A stretch of DNA of 64,000 nt from Pyrus communis (Eukaryota; Streptophyta; Magnoliopsida; Rosales; Rosaceae), in NCBI RefSeq assembly GCF_963583255.1, contig NC_084809.1, positions 8,968,215 to 9,032,214 of the forward strand, written 5' to 3'. Positions 23,383 to 36,968 of the stretch are shown here, piece after piece (position 1 is the stretch's first letter; every line of letters starts with the position of its first letter). A model generated the notes under the pieces. It saw nothing but the letters and a program-made list of their open reading frames with translations. It ran no database searches and was not told the origin of the DNA. The position numbers were made by a program, and so were the translations under genes.

Positions 23383-23675
23383 GGGGCTGGTTTGGTATTG
23401 TTGTGCTTTGAAAAAAAACTACTTCTGCTGTGCTATAAGAATAAGCAGCTGTGAAATAAAGCAGCAAAATGTTTGGTAAAATTTTTTGTAAAACAAATGT
23501 GAAAAAAGCCGATTTTTCAGAGCTAGAGTTTTGCAACTTCTTGTTTTTGGCTTTTTTCATCCAAAACTAAGAAAAAAAAACTAAAGCTGAATGTTTACCA
23601 AACACAAAAATAGTTCCTAGTTTTTTTTTTTATACCAGCTTTTTTCATAATCACCTTAGTACCAAACCAAACCTC
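23383..23675. mobile_element. MITE with GGTTTGGTA-type inverted ends
   Basis: GGGGCTGGTTTGGTA at the left is inverted as TACCAAACCAAACCTC at the right. The 293-bp interior is A/T-rich and non-coding, with AGCAGCTGTGAAATAAAGCAGC in its left half. It lies between the convergent PRS4 and ML2 genes. No clear target duplication was seen. Confidence 0.6.
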
Positions 23676-24409
23676 AGATACACCTACTTTCCCCAGCACT
23701 CTCTATGAGAATCACACCCAGCACGGGTTTCCGGTCAAATATTTAGTCAAGAATCCAATGATCAAGATCTCGGTGCATAAAATTAACCGAGTACACCAGA
23801 ATTTTCGAGCAGGCACATAAATTTGTACAAGCAAATGAGAGATAATATAAACATCTGTACAGCCATGAATTTATTTAATCCGATACAAATTTTTTCAGGT
23901 ACGTAACAAGACCAGCACATATGAACAAGATGATTCTGTTTGACCTCCCTCTATACAAATTACACAGCTCCTGAAGCCCTAAACCCAACAAGGCATTTCA
24001 CCATATAAACACGTAAATCATATTTGCAAATGGGATTTAACAGAGTCAGGAGATTACCCCAAAAAAACAGGGGCAAAAACCGAAAGGAGAGATTCTGCAC
24101 AAACCGGTTGAGTAATGCATGTGGCTGCAGAGCGACTTCACAATTCAGCGATACACTTCACCTTATTAGACTCCTTGGTTGAATAACAATTTCCACAACT
24201 ACAAATTAACAAAATGCTCTCTGCCGCTTTCGCTTCAATAAGTTCCTCAGTAAATATCAGAGGTATCCAGCACTCGAAAGCGGACACTAGCCATAATTTA
24301 GTTATTATACGCCCCATAGCTTGACTTCCTTCTCTACACTGTACACTTAACTATGCACAAGTTAGCAGCCCTACCCCCCGCTCAGGCGGGTAAGAAATAA
24401 CAATAACTG
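23676..24409. other. 3' flank of the MEI2-like gene
   Basis: Non-coding sequence between the MITE and the ML2 stop codon. On the minus strand it should contain the ML2 3' UTR. A small inverted word CCCGC/GCGGG lies near 24377-24390. I cannot place the poly(A) site. Confidence 0.45.
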
Positions 24410-27400
24410 TTAACTGTTCTCTGGCTTCTCATCCAGATCCCCCTTTGGGCTGTCCAATGAGTCGCCTGAGTAAGAGCCATCTGGCTGCCGGATACATATG
24501 TTCAAATTTCTGGAAAGGTAATTCTCCTGTAGGATTGACAAACATACAGAAATCGACTTAGCACAGGTCAACGTTGAGATCGAATTATGAAAATTAGGGG
24601 AGGAAAAGGCCAGTAGCATCATAAACGCACGACAGAGACAGATAAATCAAACATATAACCTGGTCAGTAGTTTCTTGGCCCTCTGAGTGGAAGAGAATTG
24701 GCCGGCAACGCTTGTCCTCATTCATTAGGCTTGAATTCTGAAAATGAGTCACAAGCGCAGCTTTGCCCTGGATTCGTGCATATGCCAATGAAGCAACTTT
24801 TTCACTGTTAAATTTCTCCCACTTCTTCCCATTTAATGCCTGCACCAATTTTAATGGTATAAGTACTCATAATTATTAAATGTGTTCCAAACCGTTTTAA
24901 CTCTAACTGATGAATTTATAAAGCATTCTCGTATTGCCAGTCAAATATTAGGATAAAGTTCTTGGGATTGACCAGTAACAAACAAACAGATTAAAATGAC
25001 CAAACTACCTCATAGAAGGCTATAATGTGGGTAGGAGACACCATATTGATGAAGGCATAACCCACATTGCACTTATTCTGCAAAAAGGAGAAGCGTGTTC
25101 CATTAGCATCATATCAACTTGCGAAAATTATAGAGCACTCGCATCAGTATTAGTGCAAAGAATTACCTTAAAGTCAATTGGCAGGTAGAGAAAGTCGTAT
25201 GTACCACGGTGGTTTTCATCAATAGCAGCCAGCAGCATTTTGGAAGTGTACCTAATATGAGAAAGACAACATAGAACAGAATGATAAAGGTATTCAAAAC
25301 CATAACCCAACAAAAAATAAAAGTTGCACATATCTACTTCCTAGGCTGATTACAACTTTTTTCTTACTTATTCGGGATGTTTTTTATCATTAAAGTAGTC
25401 CTAGTATCCTCCCCACTGATAATTTTATCTATATCAAGTTGATACTGCTTTTTACTATCCATCTGATTCCCAGGATTCTCTATTCGCCGACTTCTACCAT
25501 GATCAGCCAACATCTCACTGATGGTTGCTGCCGGTCCAGTATATGAACCACTCCCAAGGTACACAGGACCATGCTTTGGCATTGACATCATTCTGAAACT
25601 AGGTGAGCCATTTTCAGTAACGTTTCCTGGAAGACCAACACCAACACTCAAAGTTGCACGACCACCCATGTTCATCATGTAATTCCCACTGTTGCGACTT
25701 AAACCCATGCCCCCAAACACTGGATTCATGAAGGATGTTTCTGGTGACTCTGGGAAAAAGCCAAAATGCCTCTCTAGAGGAACACCACTGGATGGAGCAG
25801 ATCCCACATGATGGTTGTGTGAACTGAGAAAAGAGCCTTGCCGGCTGGTCGATGAAAAGCCTTGCCCCTGTCCACTAGATGAAAATGGATGCCCCGCAGA
25901 CAAGGTTGGCCAGGCAGAAGAACTAGGGTCAGCATAAGGAGATGGAGATGGACTGCCCCAGAGAAACTGAGGACCTGACAATGTTCCAATCCCTGATGAA
26001 GTTGAATTTGACTCGCCCAATGAGATGGGACCTGGACTTGCACTTAATTTCTGCTCTGGATAGGAATGAGAACGCTGATACGCTGCTCCTTGTGTTGATG
26101 GAGAGTTGCTATACATCGGATTTATATGGTTTGCCCTTCCTTGGTCCTTACCAATAGGCGCAATCTTAGGAGAGTTAGACAAATGAGCTGGGAGAATCGA
26201 AGCTAACCCAAGCAAATGGTTGTTGTCTGGACTGAGGCTTCCCAGACCCGGGGATTTACTAAAAGCATACTGGTTATGCTCAATGGGGCTTCCAATATGC
26301 GCCCAGGTACCTGTCATGGTAGCCAATGTTTTAGCTCAGAGCAGGATGTTGATTCCCAATAAGTACCAAACCACCAATGCAGGAATCGATGAGCACAAGC
26401 ACAAGCATAATTGAGTTTCAGATCTGAGAGACCTACCTGGAGGAGAGTTGGTCACAGGTGAACCCACTTGATGTCGGAAACTCCAAGTTTCATCTTGTTC
26501 AAGCTCTTGAGTAAGTTGTTGCATCAAGCTTCACAAAAAAAGAAAGTGCAATGAATTAATTATTTACCTAGCTTAACAATTCAACGACAACATCAACATT
26601 AAATCTGTAGCACGGATTCAGAAAGGTTAAATGTATAACACGATGGGAGTCAAAACATATCCAAAGACAGAAGCCGCATCTAGAGAGTCTACATATAGCA
26701 CAAGACCTATGTAATAAATAAGCTACATATAGCAAAGGACCTATGTATCGAATAAGTAATCGAAAAGACCTTTGACAGTATATCCCTGGATATGATTCCC
26801 TTAGATGTCGGATTAAATTTCACCACAAAACTTGTATTCAAAGTGAACCTGATTCCATACAGTGATTGACAGTACTTGAAGACACGTAAACAGCCATCTA
26901 CCAAAGAAAACATATATTCCCTTGGATATAATGTTGTCTTTGGACATACAAATAGTTAATCACAATTGATCCAAGAAAACCCTTATACCCCACTATTTGT
27001 GACTCTTAGGAATTTACTAAGATGATAAATTCAGGGCAATGCAAAATGCCTGAGCTCAAATTGTCAAATTGTTGCAGAACCCGCAGCAAGTAAATTCATA
27101 CTCACTTTCTACGTGCTCCACCAGGGCGGCTGGGTTCAAGCTTTATGCGTTTCCCAGCTATGTCACTCCTATTTAATGCCCTTAAAGCTGCCTCTGCAGC
27201 TCGAACATCATAAAACTCAATGAATTTATGGTGTCTCTTGTGTGGGGTTTCCCGGATCTGCATTTTACTCATGGAAATTCAGAATTTATACAACCAATGA
27301 AGACAGTGAAAAGGTGCACAACTGGACATGCAATTCAAGGACGATAAGAAAAAGACAACATTTTCGCACAAAAGTTTACCTCTTTGACTTCCCCATAAGC

Positions 27401-29154
27401 CCCAAATATCTGTCGAAGGTCATCATTCGACACTGATGCATCCAAGTTGAACACCACAAGAGTTCCTTGGTTGATATCCTTTTCTGAAGGGTTGTCCTGA
27501 ATTTCAGCACGGAAAAGGACTGATGTATAATGAATATTATGATTGAATCACTAGTGCCTGAACAAATATAAGAGAAGATATTTATTCAAACCTTGGGAAT
27601 AGAAAAATGAATGTCGAGTTTCCTCCGTCTCAAGGGCTTGTTCTGTAACGCACGCATTGCAGTGCGAGCGGCTCGGATGTCGTAGTAAGATATCATCACG
27701 AAGCCCCTGTGCTTGCATGCAGTGTATAAAGTTCTGATATCCCCAAATTGCTAGGGAAAAAAATGAGAGTTCTTTGAATGAGTGAAAAGTTGTAAATACA
27801 TTTACAAGAACTTTTATTTTAAAGGGCAAAAAAATCAGAAAAACACTACCAATACCAAATTAGAGACCTTCTGTTTCCCACACACCAAGAGCAAACTCTC
27901 CAAAAGAAAAAAGATAAATGATTGCAAGGGCAGGATGACCAGTGTACCAAATTCATAATCTAACAAAAGACTGCAGCGAAGAACTTCCCACCGACAAGAA
28001 CAATGTTGGCACGGGCTTAAAATTATCTCTAATGAATAATGGGAGTACATTACTCCGAATTGTAGCAGAATGAGGTTACTAACATTACACGATTGCTGTT
28101 AATCACTAAACCCGAAACCTATATTAGTCAGTGAGTTTGTCAGTGCAAGTTACAACAATATAGACTAGACAAAGAGAGCCAAAACGAAACTCCAATGCAA
28201 CCCGTAACTCAACCACCCAAAAGAAAACAAGTCAATGTTGAACCAACACATAGAAAACCAGGATATAAAACAAAATATACCAGGCAAAGATCCCATAGAA
28301 AACTGACTACCACAGTAGCATACCTCAAATAGAGCTCTCAACTCAGAGTCCTCGACGTTACTGTTGATATTTCTAACAAACAAGGTTCTAGATGGATGCT
28401 CTCCATACGGGTGCTCCCCAGCCACAGCTCCAACACCATTTGGAAGAGCATAATGACCAATCCCATTTGGAACAACCCCATCAGATATGCCTAGTTTTGA
28501 CATGCCAATACCGAGGCTATCCTGGGATTCAAAATCCAATTCCATTCCACCTCCACTTCCAAACAGATCATACTCTTCCATCTCCTCCAGCTGATTAGGC
28601 AATCGACTTAGATCAAAATCATCTGTTATGCCTGCTAAGAGATCATCTTCATCATCAGGAAGCATGACCCTGAATGCCTTTGATTCATCGTTTTCAAGTG
28701 GATCCTTAGTCTTATTTTCTTGTTCAACATTGTTTAATTTGGGTAAACTATCATCAACAGATTGACCAAAATGCTCCGAAACAGGAAATTTCACTGCATA
28801 TTCAGAAAATCAAGACTCAACCCTCAACAGCCATTCTACAGATAGGGATAACATTTTCATCAAAAAAATAACTTGCACGTACACTTTCCATGTGGAAGGA
28901 CAGGTAATGAGCTCAAAAACAAGCTAGTATCACTTGATGCATGATGATTATTAGCAGATGGAATCTTGAAGGCCCCTACACAATTGGTCATAAATGACTA
29001 TCAAGAGAAACATCAAGCATACATAAGGAAATATATGTAATATGTATATAGCATATGTACGTGGCTATGCGCCTGCGCAATGCTTCCATCAGTAAAGAAA
29101 AGAGAGGGAACCTTCAGAACGACCAAATATTATATCCCCTAAATGTTTCTCCAT
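24410..29154 (-). CDS. ML2: MEI2-like RNA-binding protein, ML2/ML5 clade (12 coding exons, 839 aa)
   Basis: Exons on the minus strand are 29165-29112 (ATG at 29154), 28975-28883, 28793-28324, 27750-27592, 27496-27380, 27257-27106, 26528-26437, 26310-25368, 25251-25167, 25077-25009, 24839-24660 and 24526-24410. The frame is continuous through all GT-AG junctions. Mei2-like proteins bind RNA and promote meiosis and vegetative meristem activity in plants. Three RRMs are visible: SRTLFVRNINSNVEDSEL (from about residue 180), GTLVVFNLDASVSNDDL (from about 265) and the diagnostic C-terminal Mei2 RRM starting TRTTLMIKNIPNKYTSKM (about 677). The N-terminal SSLPVLPHGKL motif and LPDDEDDLL acidic segment are typical of the shorter ML2/ML5 clade, not ML1/ML4. 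Choice of ML2 over ML5 rests mainly on its neighbours PRS4 and MPK20. The start MEKHLGD is the first ATG in the first coding exon. Confidence 0.93.
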
Positions 29155-30349
29155 TGAATCACTTTCTGCAAAACAAGGAGAGTAAATATATAACGTTCAG
29201 TTATCAACAAACTCTCAAAATGTATTTTGCTAGTTCAGAAAACATGTGTGCGTACATGCAGATGCATCACATGCATCCAAAAATATTAACAAACAAATAA
29301 TACATACAGAAGTCCATATGGTGCAAAAAAAAAAAAAAAAACAAAGAAATCAGTGAAGTTTATCCTGAGTTCAAGTGCGTGGTTAAAAAAGTTGTTTGGA
29401 TGACTAAAACAAGGTAAAGGTAGTCCTGAATCCCAATCATGTTGCTCCGTATATTTCATTGACGTGCTCCGTATGTTCATTAGGATTTTAACATAATTTA
29501 TAGCTGACTTCACAACTCCAAAAGCAAAGACTTCAGCTAAGTTCGACATTGTTTCTCTATTTGTTGAATCAACAAAGCAAGCAACATAATGTGACTCAGC
29601 ACAACAGAAATTGGAAAGCATCAATAATTAATCTTCATTTTAACCAAGAAAAACCAGAAAAGCATCAGAATATAAACACATATATGTCAGAACTATCAAA
29701 CTTGAAGAGGTGAATAATACATTTGCTCTCTTTAGTACACTTACAAATTGATGAATAAAAAATCTACGAAAAAATGTACCGACAAATTTAAGATGCATGC
29801 AGAGAAGAATATAATCAAAGGACCAAGTATCCAGCAACACTAAAATCAAACATCCACCAGAATTACCGACGATCGGATCGACTGATATAACTACAGATTT
29901 CTCCACCGATATCAAAAGGGTGTATCAAAAACCATGCAAGTTTTCGAATTGATGGTGTAAAAATATTACCAGCTTGACAGATTACCCCAAAAACAAAATG
30001 ATAAGTCAAACATGATCAGATTGTTTTCAAATTAAGACGAAGAAACTGCTAAAGTAGCTCAAAAATTCAACTGGGTAACAAGTAAACGAAGTTCCAAACT
30101 CAAATCTAGCATGCAAATTCAACAAATGGACTTAAATGTTGAAATTTTTTCTACACCTACCCACTTCAGAACCCCAAAATTAGCTTCAAATTAACCAACT
30201 ATCCCTCAATAGCAAAATTAATTTGACAAAAATAGAAAAACCCACATGCAATATCATCAACCAATCACATCAAAAATCCCAAAACTTCAAAAAAATCGCA
30301 AGGAAAAAAAAAAAAAAACCAAAAACAAAAAACCCCAAATTTGAATTAC

Positions 30350-30413
30350 CTCAACCAATTCAGGAGAGGGAAAGAGTAGAGAAATACAAGGAGTCTAGAG
30401 AGAGAGAGTACCT

Positions 30414-30449
<36 letters not shown>

Positions 30450-30640
30450 ACAAAAACAGCAGTTAGAAAGAGTCCATTGGAGTTGGGTTATCTGGCAATA
30501 CTGATTTCAGAGCTCTTTGTCATGATCATCATGGAATTCTAGAGAGGAGAAAGCGAGTATGTGTGTAAGTGCGCGTGAGAGTTTCGTACAAGCAGAGATA
30601 TATGTTTCTTCTACTCCTCCACTTCCTTCTCGCTCGCCGA
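30350..30640 (-). other. probable 5' leader exon of the MEI2-like gene
   Basis: On the minus strand a pyrimidine-rich leader-like stretch ends in TTGGTTGAG followed by GTAATTC, a good splice donor at 30349-30348. The next acceptor is at the first coding exon (29165), giving a leader intron of about 1.18 kb. It contains a (CT)n run and no long upstream frame in sense. The transcription start is not visible. Confidence 0.5.
30416..30445. repeat. (GA)n microsatellite
   Basis: About 15 tandem GA units on the plus strand, or (CT)n in the sense of the MEI2-like transcript. It lies inside the probable leader exon. CT-rich tracts are common in plant core promoters and leaders. Confidence 0.9.
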
Positions 30641-32926
30641 GAAACCAGAGAGAAAATGTAAGAAAATTGCTCAGCACAATCCAAAATTGTAATAACAGGA
30701 ACTCCGAAATTATAAAAACATTAAAAATTGGGGGAAAAAAAATTAAAAAATAGAGTCAAATGATTGGAGGCAAGCACCAGTGGCATCAGCAGTATTACGA
30801 AAAATATTATTTTTTATTTTTTCAGACACTCACTCACAACCCTTCACAAAACAGGGAAAGCTCTCTCAACTCTCTCTCCTCTTTCGAGAATTCGTTGATA
30901 CAGCATGAATATACCGTTATAGTAACATTTTGTATCTATACAACAACGATATTGTACATTTTTGTTAATATTTCATTGTTTTATTATCATCCGCATAGCA
31001 GTCTACATGTGACATGTATGTAGTCTTTAAAATTTCTTCAATACAGTCAATAATAAATAAAAATATTAAAAAAATAAAAAAATATTAAAGAAATGGGAGG
31101 TGAAACTTCACCTCGTATCGGAAAAACTCTTATGTTTAGGCTGAAATCGATATGTATCGTCGATATTTCTAACATATCGGTTAGATATCGAATAAACTCT
31201 TAAATTTCGTTCAAACTAATGTTTGACAATCCTTAAAGTTTTGTTTTAAATTTTCATTATTTTCATCCAAAGCAACCTAGATTGATATCTATATTCAATA
31301 TATCTGAATATATTCGTCAAATTTGCATATCGATACTTTCATAGATATTTTAATAAATACAAGTAAGTTATCTTCCTATTTCTCTCTCTTGAGCTAGAAA
31401 TTCGGCTGCATTTGAATCTCATTTGGTGTCTGTTGACACAAAAGCATACGTGTGACACACCACAGTCCAAACTCTATACAAATTTCAGATAATTTCACTA
31501 GGGTCTTTGACCCAGTGCTTGCTAAATTTACGCAACTGCCATGCTTCCCTCGCTTTCGCTGCTACGTGGGACCTTCTGATTCGATGAAGTAAAGGATTGG
31601 GTAGGGACTGGAGGGAGATTCTGTTGGGGGTGGGTGCTGGAGATTATTGTATTACTTTATGGTGGTGGGGCAGCTGATGCGTTGTTGCGTCGACGACAAG
31701 GTTGGGTTCCACTACTTTTCTACGATATGACCTGAGGAATTTACAGACCTAATAAATAGGGGCCATGTGTTTTTGTAGTGGGCCGACTTTGACCTAGCCT
31801 TTTAGTTTTGGGCCCAACAAGTTGCAGTTAGGGGCTGGACCTTTTTCCGGGGTACAAATTGGGGTTGGGCTTTGAGTAGCTGTAGTTCATTTGAGTTGCA
31901 TTGCATATATACGCTCATTATACATTTTTCTATTGATTTTTTATATTGGAAGAAATATAAACACGAGATAGACGGATGTACTTGAAACCTTGAGTTCAAT
32001 TCTCTTTGCTGATATCGCTTGTATAAATTTTTTGATAAACTATGACCTTAGTATTCGTAATGATTGAGAAATGAAAGGGTCAAGTGTGCCAAAATGGTGT
32101 CAGCAAAACAAACGATATACAACAAAGTTCGTGCGGGCTAGGATGGTTATGTAGTTATTGATTTCTTACTATTAAACAAATTAGAGGATCAAATTTAAAA
32201 ACTTTTTTTTACCCACGTAATAGCCAAAAGGAACAATCTGACTCTGAACCTTAAGTGCAAAGATAAATGCTCTTTAAAACTTTAGTAGGGAAAAGGGAAG
32301 ATAAAAAAAGGGGGGTTGGAAACATGAATATATACATAGCATAGTAGGGTGGGTGATTCAATCCTATCCATCTTCTTTGTCTAATAGGTGTGGGTATTGG
32401 GCAAAGAGTTCAAATAGGAATCAGTTCAAAATTAGCCCACAATAGCTATAAGGAGAAAAAGGGCTTTGCATGATGGATCAGGCTATTAAGTTTGTATATA
32501 AAATTTACAAACTAAATAATGTATCACTAATAAGAATGAGCATGTTTATCAATGTTTATATAATAATTTGATCATCAACTTTCATGTCATTTAATTTACT
32601 AAATTTTGTTTATAAATTTAGTCTCCCTAAGATTATCCTTGCATGAAACATCAAATAAGGAAACGTGTTGACAACTAATCCATGTTTTACTTGGAATCTT
32701 CTGAAAATATGTAAGAGAAATGCTAAGAAGACTCTCGCAATTTGTAACTCTTCATGGACTTTCTGTCACCTCACAGTTTAATGTCAATTCTCGTGCTAAC
32801 TTTGTAAAACACTGTGCAAAAAACATGATATAGCAGAAAGTCTATAGAGAATTTCAATTTTCAAATAGTCTCCTTAATATTTCTTAATATGTAATTCATT
32901 CACACGTGCAAAACGAGTTATGCAAA
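30641..32926. other. intergenic, upstream of the MEI2-like gene
   Basis: This stretch should contain the ML2 promoter on its left side. ATATCG words cluster near 31150-31330. No exon or clear transposon was recognised, and open frames in it show no family motif. Confidence 0.4.
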
Positions 32927-32934
32927 TATTTATT

Positions 32935-33080
32935 GGGGTGTGCTATCCACACACCATTTTTTACTTCTCACACACCTCTTATTAATTTAAGTCTTTTGAT
33001 CTTATTCAATTCATCCGATCCGACGGCAGAAAATTAAAAACTTGTGTGAGAAGTAAAAAATGGTGTGGATATCACACCCC
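32935..33080. mobile_element. hAT-type MITE, 146 bp, with 8-bp target duplication
   Basis: Terminal inverted repeats begin GGGGTGTG and end CACACCCC; CCATTTTTTACTTCTCACAC is inverted at the other end. The element is flanked by TATTTATT on both sides (32927-32934 and 33081-33088), an 8-bp duplication typical of hAT elements. The near-perfect arms suggest a fairly recent insertion. Confidence 0.85.
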
Positions 33081-33293
33081 TATTTATTACTTATCAGCTT
33101 TCTGTTCCTATTTGTGTTAACTTCAACAACAATCCGTTACACGGGTGTCTGAATTGGTTCAATAGCAAGGTCAATTAGTTTATAATCAAGGTTTGACAAT
33201 CCTTCCTCCCAAACCAACTCGATCGCACCGAGTAGGTTGGTCGTCTTTTACAATTCTTAGGCCTCTGTTCATTACATGTTACTAGGTGGGATT

Positions 33294-35081
33294 TGTTGGA
33301 AATGTGCCCTAAAACCAATCATATGATGATACTTTATGGACATTTCACATGTTAAACTAATCTAGTTTAATGTAAAGGGAAAAGATTATTGTTTGAGCCG
33401 TCTCATATAAATGTTATATGCTTAAACGATAAGTCCAAGGAATATGTGATTGGAAGAATGCGATCTAAAGAAGTTAGATTCATGAGACCATTCTTTCGTT
33501 GACACATCCTAAACGTTCCTGATCATAGGATTGTCAATTGGGCATTGACAGTCCGTTAAGATCAGTACGTGTTATGTCTTCTCTCAGGGAGAGTGACTAG
33601 TCTCGAGTCATTGGTGTGTGTGACATCAAGACAAGTACGTAGGTGCTCAATAGAGAATGAGTTCACTGAACACGATCAACGAAGAGTTCTCATATTCATG
33701 TCACATGAGAACTCATGGTTGGGATAATGCAAATTAGTCTTTTGACCTGAGGCATCACAGTTGTCTTGTGGTTAGGTCCTTAATCTTTGATTATGTCAAA
33801 GTCACTCCATCAGGAGGGTGTCCACAGCATCGTTGGGGTTAAGCCACTTAGCCATGGAGGCAAGTGAATGCGCAATAAGGGATCTCTAACCTTCAAACTG
33901 TTTGAGGGAGAATACTCTATGATATGATTTAGAATCTCTGGCCAGAGTATGAATGAGATTTAGGAATGTGTTCCAAATCATATTCAAGGTAATCATATAA
34001 GCACAAGACTCACATTGGATAGTAGACATGAATAAACTATCAAACCAAACAATGTGGTCAAGAGTATTGTATTAGAGAAAGACCGTATTGCATTTGTAAT
34101 CCTAAAACTGAATAGGTTCTCCACCTCTTCTGATTAGCTTGGGTAACCATGACATGCTGCTAGGCGTCAACCATGGTTTGTGGAAGCCCTAAAAGTGTAT
34201 TATCACTAACGGAAGAATTGAAAGTAAGTTTCAATTCACAATCGATTAGAAAGAGTTTTAATCGCCCACTGCCTCGCTAAAAGGAACCTAATGGATCGTT
34301 CACCGAGTAAGGTAGAGTTTGAAGAAACAACGGAGATGAGTAAGAATAATTAAATGGTTTAATTATTTATCTAAGGCTAGGATTAATTAATATGTTAATT
34401 AATCGAACGAATAAGTTCGTTAAAGACCTTGGGTTAGTTTTGGGCCGCAAGGCCCAATGGGATTTGAATGTCAAGCCCATTAACTCAAGTTGTATGACAA
34501 CTTGAATAAACAAAGGGCTTGAAAGCCCAATAAACCCTATAGGCTTGCCATGTTATAGGCTTTTGGTCCATTAGGTCACTTATTTGAAGGGACTATATAA
34601 AGGACTTTATAGCCTAAAATTCATACAAGGGGTTATTTTTGGGGAAAGGATGAGAACACAAGCTCTCATTTCTCTCTAAAATTTCGGCCACCTTGGAGGG
34701 ATCATCTAGCAATCAAACTCCTCCAAGGTCACTCATTTCTTCTTCATTATGCCTTGGTGATGAATCATTAGAGGTTCTCAATTTTGGGAACTTGGAGAAA
34801 CCTTTTCATCCATCCAAATCCATGGATCTAAGATGCAAAGAATGAAGGCCCTCTCTTTGGGTGATTAGCCTTTGCTTATGCAAAGAGGAATCTACAAAGG
34901 TATTGATTTCTCAACTCACTTTGTTTTGAGTTGAGTCTTGGTTCACCTATCTACTAGGCTTTGAAGTTCATGGGTTAAGTTTTGTTTTTGAGTGCATATA
35001 AACATGATTCCGCCTTTTAATTGTTAATTGCATGTTGTTGATGTTGCTCAAATGAACTTGTTTTTCACAAATCTTCCTTCA
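33294..35081 (+). mobile_element. solo LTR of a Copia-like retrotransposon (1788 bp)
   Basis: It starts TGTTGGAAATGTGCCC and ends CTTCCTTCA. It is flanked by GGATT at 33289-33293 and 35082-35086, a 5-bp target duplication. A TATA-like word CTATATAAAG at 34593-34602 marks the U3/R boundary in plus orientation. There is no internal domain and no second copy in the window, so unequal recombination has reduced the element to one LTR. The TGTTGGAAATGTGCCCTA start is typical of plant Copia elements as I remember them. Confidence 0.8.
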
Positions 35082-35918
35082 GGATTGTCTTAAAGGAGAC
35101 AATAGTCTCATGCTTAGTGCAAGTACGGACTAATGAAAATAAGACTAGTTCGGACTAGCTTGGAACTCGAGTCATCACTAGTGAATATCATCATACACGA
35201 CAACAACTAACAATCAAGATTCAATTCACCCTATTTTAGGACTCGTATATGCTGCATAAAGCACCAGTCTTCATGTGATTGTAGTATTAGAGCGCATATC
35301 ATTGTTACACTTAGTCCTGTTCATGTCAGAATACCTCTGCATAAACTCGTGTGTCAACATGTGTCGATGAGCACTCGATATGAGATGTTTGCTTATACGA
35401 GATTATGTTGATTACGGACGTCATGTGCTTATTTACGAAATATTGTGACGTATTGAATCTTCGAGATATTGTAGGCTACGGTAAGTATTTTCTTACCATA
35501 CTTAGTATGTATATTTTGAAAACTATACTTGTTTTACGGTGAGGGGTTATTATGTTTTCGAAAATATTTTTACAAAGCTTTATTTTTAGGACCACTTAGC
35601 TTTGTTTTTGTGCCCCTCCAAGTTTAGTAGCTGAGCTTTCGTATCAACAAGGATTCTTGGCAAATCTGGTATTGGAGACTACCTCTGATGGTATAATTCT
35701 TAATACACTCTACTGTAGTTTACTTATGCTCTGACATCACGTGTGATATGGGTTCATTTCCTCTCACCAGCGCACTCTTATACTCTGACACTTTTATGTT
35801 TAAATTTATTCACATATTCCACTACATTACACTTTATGGTTTCATCACCTTCTAGGTGTTGGCCAGCACGGCTCGATTCGGAGTCCTAATGGACATTCCG
35901 GATTAGGGTATGTCAATT

Positions 35919-35930
35919 TGGTATCAGAGC
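35919..35930 (+). other. primer-binding site of the decayed Gypsy element
   Basis: TGGTATCAGAGC, the initiator tRNA-Met-type site, lies 3 nt after the LTR end TGTCA at 35915. Confidence 0.85.
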
Positions 35931-36968
35931 ATAAGTTTGGGCAGTATTACGTTCATTACATGCGTGATGTAAGCATTCTTGGTTCTTGAACCTAATTTTC
36001 GAATCTTGCCATCTCGTTGAATACGAAAAAATGTGTTAACTTTTCCTAAGTTTTGGGCATTTTAGATGAATTATCGACATTCTAGAAGAACATTTCAACG
36101 ACTACCTCAAGACGTTATACAAAGAACCTTACTGCCAAGGAAAATCCCGATTCGGAGACAAGTTTGTGACCCTAAATCAGGCTATTGTGTCGAAAATTAT
36201 GTACCATCGAAGACTTTACTCTTCAATCCCACTACTATTATCTCGTCATCTTTACCAATCTGTTCGAGTTAGAAAACCAAGAATAGCCTTGATTCCTTGG
36301 TAGTATCTATTAGTATACCATGTATCAGAATTCCTACGGAGTTTACTTTCGTCGAGATTTCCAGAAATGTCTCGAGTGACAATGTGATGCTAGAGTGGTA
36401 GCACTTGACGGAAGAACATCTAGGGACAATCACTTTTAGTCCCCAATAGCACTAATATTTTCAAGCGCACTAGTAATCATTTCGGATCTTCAAGAGGAAG
36501 ATCGACTTCCGTTTAAGTCTCTTCTAAAGTAAATTATTAGCAAATTCCTTTTTCCAACTTTAGGACATTCTAACCAATACCAGTTTCTAGAAATTTTGTT
36601 GGTGCTGAACTCGTCATTTCGATGAGCATAGGCACATGTGCACAAGTTGTTATACCTACAGTCAGTAGAAATCCCCGAAGTAGTAAGTATTTCCTTAGAA
36701 TTAATGAACCACCTCACAGGACTAGTTCCTTACCAATCGTTTGAAAGCATCCACCCAAACGAGCTCTAACCTGTAATCAACCTACAATGACGCTACTAAT
36801 TGACGATATTAACCGATATTCTGAAATTGTCAACCAATATTTAAGCGGTATGATTTCTGATAATGGACACATGCTAGTATCTAGGAGTGATACCCTTATG
36901 CCAGAACGCCAGTTCAGAGTTTCAGGATAGTGAACAATATCAAAATAAAATGTGCGTTAATTAGTGAC

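Noticed and set aside
30223..30447. Charged protein ending in an RERE repeat
   Set aside because: Translation of the (GA)n tract in the MEI2-like gene's leader, on the wrong strand.
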